The notes beneath the pieces were generated by a model. That model saw only the letters and a program-made list of their open reading frames with translations. It ran no database searches and was not told the origin of the DNA. A DNA stretch of 15,537 nucleotides, from the NCBI GenBank assembly GCA_027037155.1, contig JALWBK010000018.1, positions 1-15,537 of the forward strand, written 5' to 3'. This stretch comes from a bacterium. Lineage in GTDB: Bacteria; Thermosulfidibacterota; Thermosulfidibacteria; Thermosulfidibacterales; Thermosulfidibacteraceae. This document shows positions 14,247-15,537 of this stretch, in pieces. Numbering within the stretch: position 1 is the stretch's first letter; every line of letters starts with the position of its first letter. The position numbers were made by a program, and so were the translations under genes.

Positions 14247-15537
14247 CTTTCTTTTGTGGCAAATCCTTCACATGGATATCTAACTGAGGGAAGGGTATTT
14301 CGATGCCGTTTTGGTTGAGGGCATCGTAGATTTCGCTTAGGTAGCTATCCTTTACTTCATCAAGGGGGACGTTGATTTCTCTTAGTCTCACCCACACAGC
14401 CAGGACGAAGTTGAGGCTGCTATCTGCCATCTCGACAAACCAGACCTTGGTTTTGTGTTGGGAGTCCTCCTTGGTGAACTTTACATTTTTTGCTGTTTCA
14501 AGCACTATCTCTTTTACCCTATGGATGTCGCTGCCATAGGCAACGCCAAAAGGTACGGTGATAAGCCTCCAGTCGTCCTCGTAGGTCCAGGTGGATATCC
14601 TTTTGGATATCATGTCGGCGTTGGGAACGATTATCTCAAGGGCAGATAGGGTGCGGATAACGGTGCTTCTTATGTTTATCCGTTTTACTGTTCCCGTGGT
14701 GCCATCTTCCAGCTCTATGATGTCTCCCACCTTTATGCTCCTTTCAATCAGCAGGATGATGCCTGAGATGAAGTTGTTGGCAATGGTCTGCAGTCCAAAA
14801 CCTATACCAACGGATAGTGCTCCAAAGATTATGGTGATCTGGCTCAAGTTTATGCCGGCTATGCCTAAAGTGATGAGTAGCAGTACTAGGTAGAGGAAGT
14901 ACTTAATTAAAGTGTTGACCGATTCTGCCTCTCCCTCATCCATGCCTATGTTTTTGAAAAATGCTGAGAGCCTGCGCATAAGGAGTTTTATGCACAGAAG
15001 CCCCACGAGTATGGTTATTATGCATTTTATCATGGTCAGCGGGGTGAAGGGCTCATTACCTACTTTGAAGATGGGGTAGTGCAAGAGGCTGATCAGTCTC
15101 TTTCCAGTTTCGGAGGCGAGGTTTTTGGCTGTGCTTGAGAGCTTGGCTAAGTTATTTATCCTCGCCTTCCAAATGGGCAGTACGTAATTAAGCTCAAAGG
15201 AAAAGTTGTTCAGTATCTCTCTCTTTTTGAGCAGTTCGCTAAGGAGTGCTTGAAGGTTCTTTTGTAGCTCGTTGGTGCTTTTGATGAGCTGGCCATATTG
15301 GCTTTTAAGTCTTTTGTTGTTCTGAGCCTCTATACTGTAAAAGTTGATGGTATTGTAAGTGCTGTTGACTTTCTGCTCTAAGTATTTGGCTTGAAGGTTC
15401 AACCTTTCAATCTCTGCGTTGAGCTGAAGGGACAATTTGCTAAAGTCTTCTACGAGTTTTAGTGCTTTGGAAGATGGGCATCTCTTGCTGAAGCAGAGGG
15501 CCAGGGTGAGCCAAAACTTTTCCCTTTCGTATTGGAT
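14239..15537 (-). CDS. MscS family mechanosensitive channel, large form (5' end outside window)
   Basis: The reading frame is open from the window edge, so the visible 432 residues are a fragment lacking the true N-terminus. A TTG at 15435 could be mistaken for a start, but 34 further sense codons precede it and no ribosome site is evident. The N-terminal part visible here (to about residue 140) is charged and helix/coiled-coil-like, as in MscK/MscM-type channels with periplasmic domains. Hydrophobic segments follow at about 165-187 and 208-230. Then comes the pore helix and beta domain: GALSVGIGFGLQTIANNFISG, SIKVGDIIELEDGTTGTVKRI and IIVPNADMIS. The end of the protein forms the cytoplasmic MscS_C domain. 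The channel releases solutes on hypo-osmotic shock from the inner membrane. The PstB-like ATPase gene starts inside its last codons, so the two form one transcription unit. Confidence 0.92.
   Translation of the reverse strand: MQYEREKFWLTLALCFSKRCPSSKALKLVEDFSKLSLQLNAEIERLNLQAKYLEQKVNSTYNTINFYSIEAQNNKRLKSQYGQLIKSTNELQKNLQALLSELLKKREILNNFSFELNYVLPIWKARINNLAKLSSTAKNLASETGKRLISLLHYPIFKVGNEPFTPLTMIKCIITILVGLLCIKLLMRRLSAFFKNIGMDEGEAESVNTLIKYFLYLVLLLITLGIAGINLSQITIIFGALSVGIGFGLQTIANNFISGIILLIERSIKVGDIIELEDGTTGTVKRINIRSTVIRTLSALEIIVPNADMISKRISTWTYEDDWRLITVPFGVAYGSDIHRVKEIVLETAKNVKFTKEDSQHKTKVWFVEMADSSLNFVLAVWVRLREINVPLDEVKDSYLSEIYDALNQNGIEIPFPQLDIHVKDLPQKKDE

Noticed and set aside
1..15537. tRNA, rRNA, CRISPR arrays, insertion sequences, phage or att sites
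   Set aside because: None recognised on reading both strands; no direct repeat series and no transposase or integrase motif among the frames.

Overview
The window comes from a bacterial chromosome and is densely coded. Most of it is housekeeping genes, with a small respiratory module and an envelope/transport module on the right. Arginine is encoded mostly by AGG/AGA, the proteins are rich in Lys, Glu and Val, genes are packed with ATGA-type overlaps, and a multihaem c-type cytochrome sits beside a membrane b-type cytochrome. Together these suggest a thermophilic, anaerobically respiring bacterium of the Thermodesulfobacteria / Thermosulfidibacter / Aquificota kind. That placement is an inference from style, not from a marker-gene phylogeny.

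Layout. (a) 1-1904, minus strand: yjbQ, then a YfiH/PgeF-family gene, then a small ribbon-helix-helix-like protein with its own promoter and a palindrome over the -10 box, then the N-terminal 165 codons of a DUF1015 protein cut by the window edge. (b) 1987-4403, plus strand: pyrC and carA of pyrimidine synthesis, overlapping by ATGA; pyrB and carB are not here. (c) 4400-5077, minus strand: a histidine-phosphatase-family gene whose stop overlaps the carA stop. (d) 5100-11695, plus strand: a long, tightly packed probable operon rpmI-rplT-[RCK/KtrA-like]-pheS-pheT-ndk-aroE-cobO. This is the classical L35-L20-PheST block without infC immediately upstream and with a potassium-channel regulatory subunit inserted between rplT and pheS. 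(e) 11811-13531, plus strand: a secreted, C-terminally anchored seven-haem cytochrome c carrying a canonical EF-hand loop, translationally overlapping a four-helix dihaem cytochrome b of the HydC/FdnI type. (f) 13566-15537, minus strand: a large MscS-type mechanosensitive channel (5' end outside the window), overlapping by 8 nt a PstB-like ABC ATPase with a short C-terminus. A strong hairpin separates (e) and (f) and runs into the last codons of the ATPase.

How it works together. The rpmI-cobO unit supplies ribosomal proteins, phenylalanyl-tRNA synthetase, nucleotide phosphorylation, shikimate synthesis and cobalamin adenosylation. The cytochrome pair is best read as a quinone-linked membrane electron conduit: the b subunit exchanges electrons with the quinone pool and the periplasmic c subunit relays them outward or inward. 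The EF-hand raises the possibility of calcium-dependent structure or gating. The MscS/PstB-like pair looks like an osmotic or solute-handling unit with no permease in view. No rRNA, tRNA, CRISPR array, insertion sequence or attachment site was recognised, and no stretch longer than 300 bases lacks a gene.
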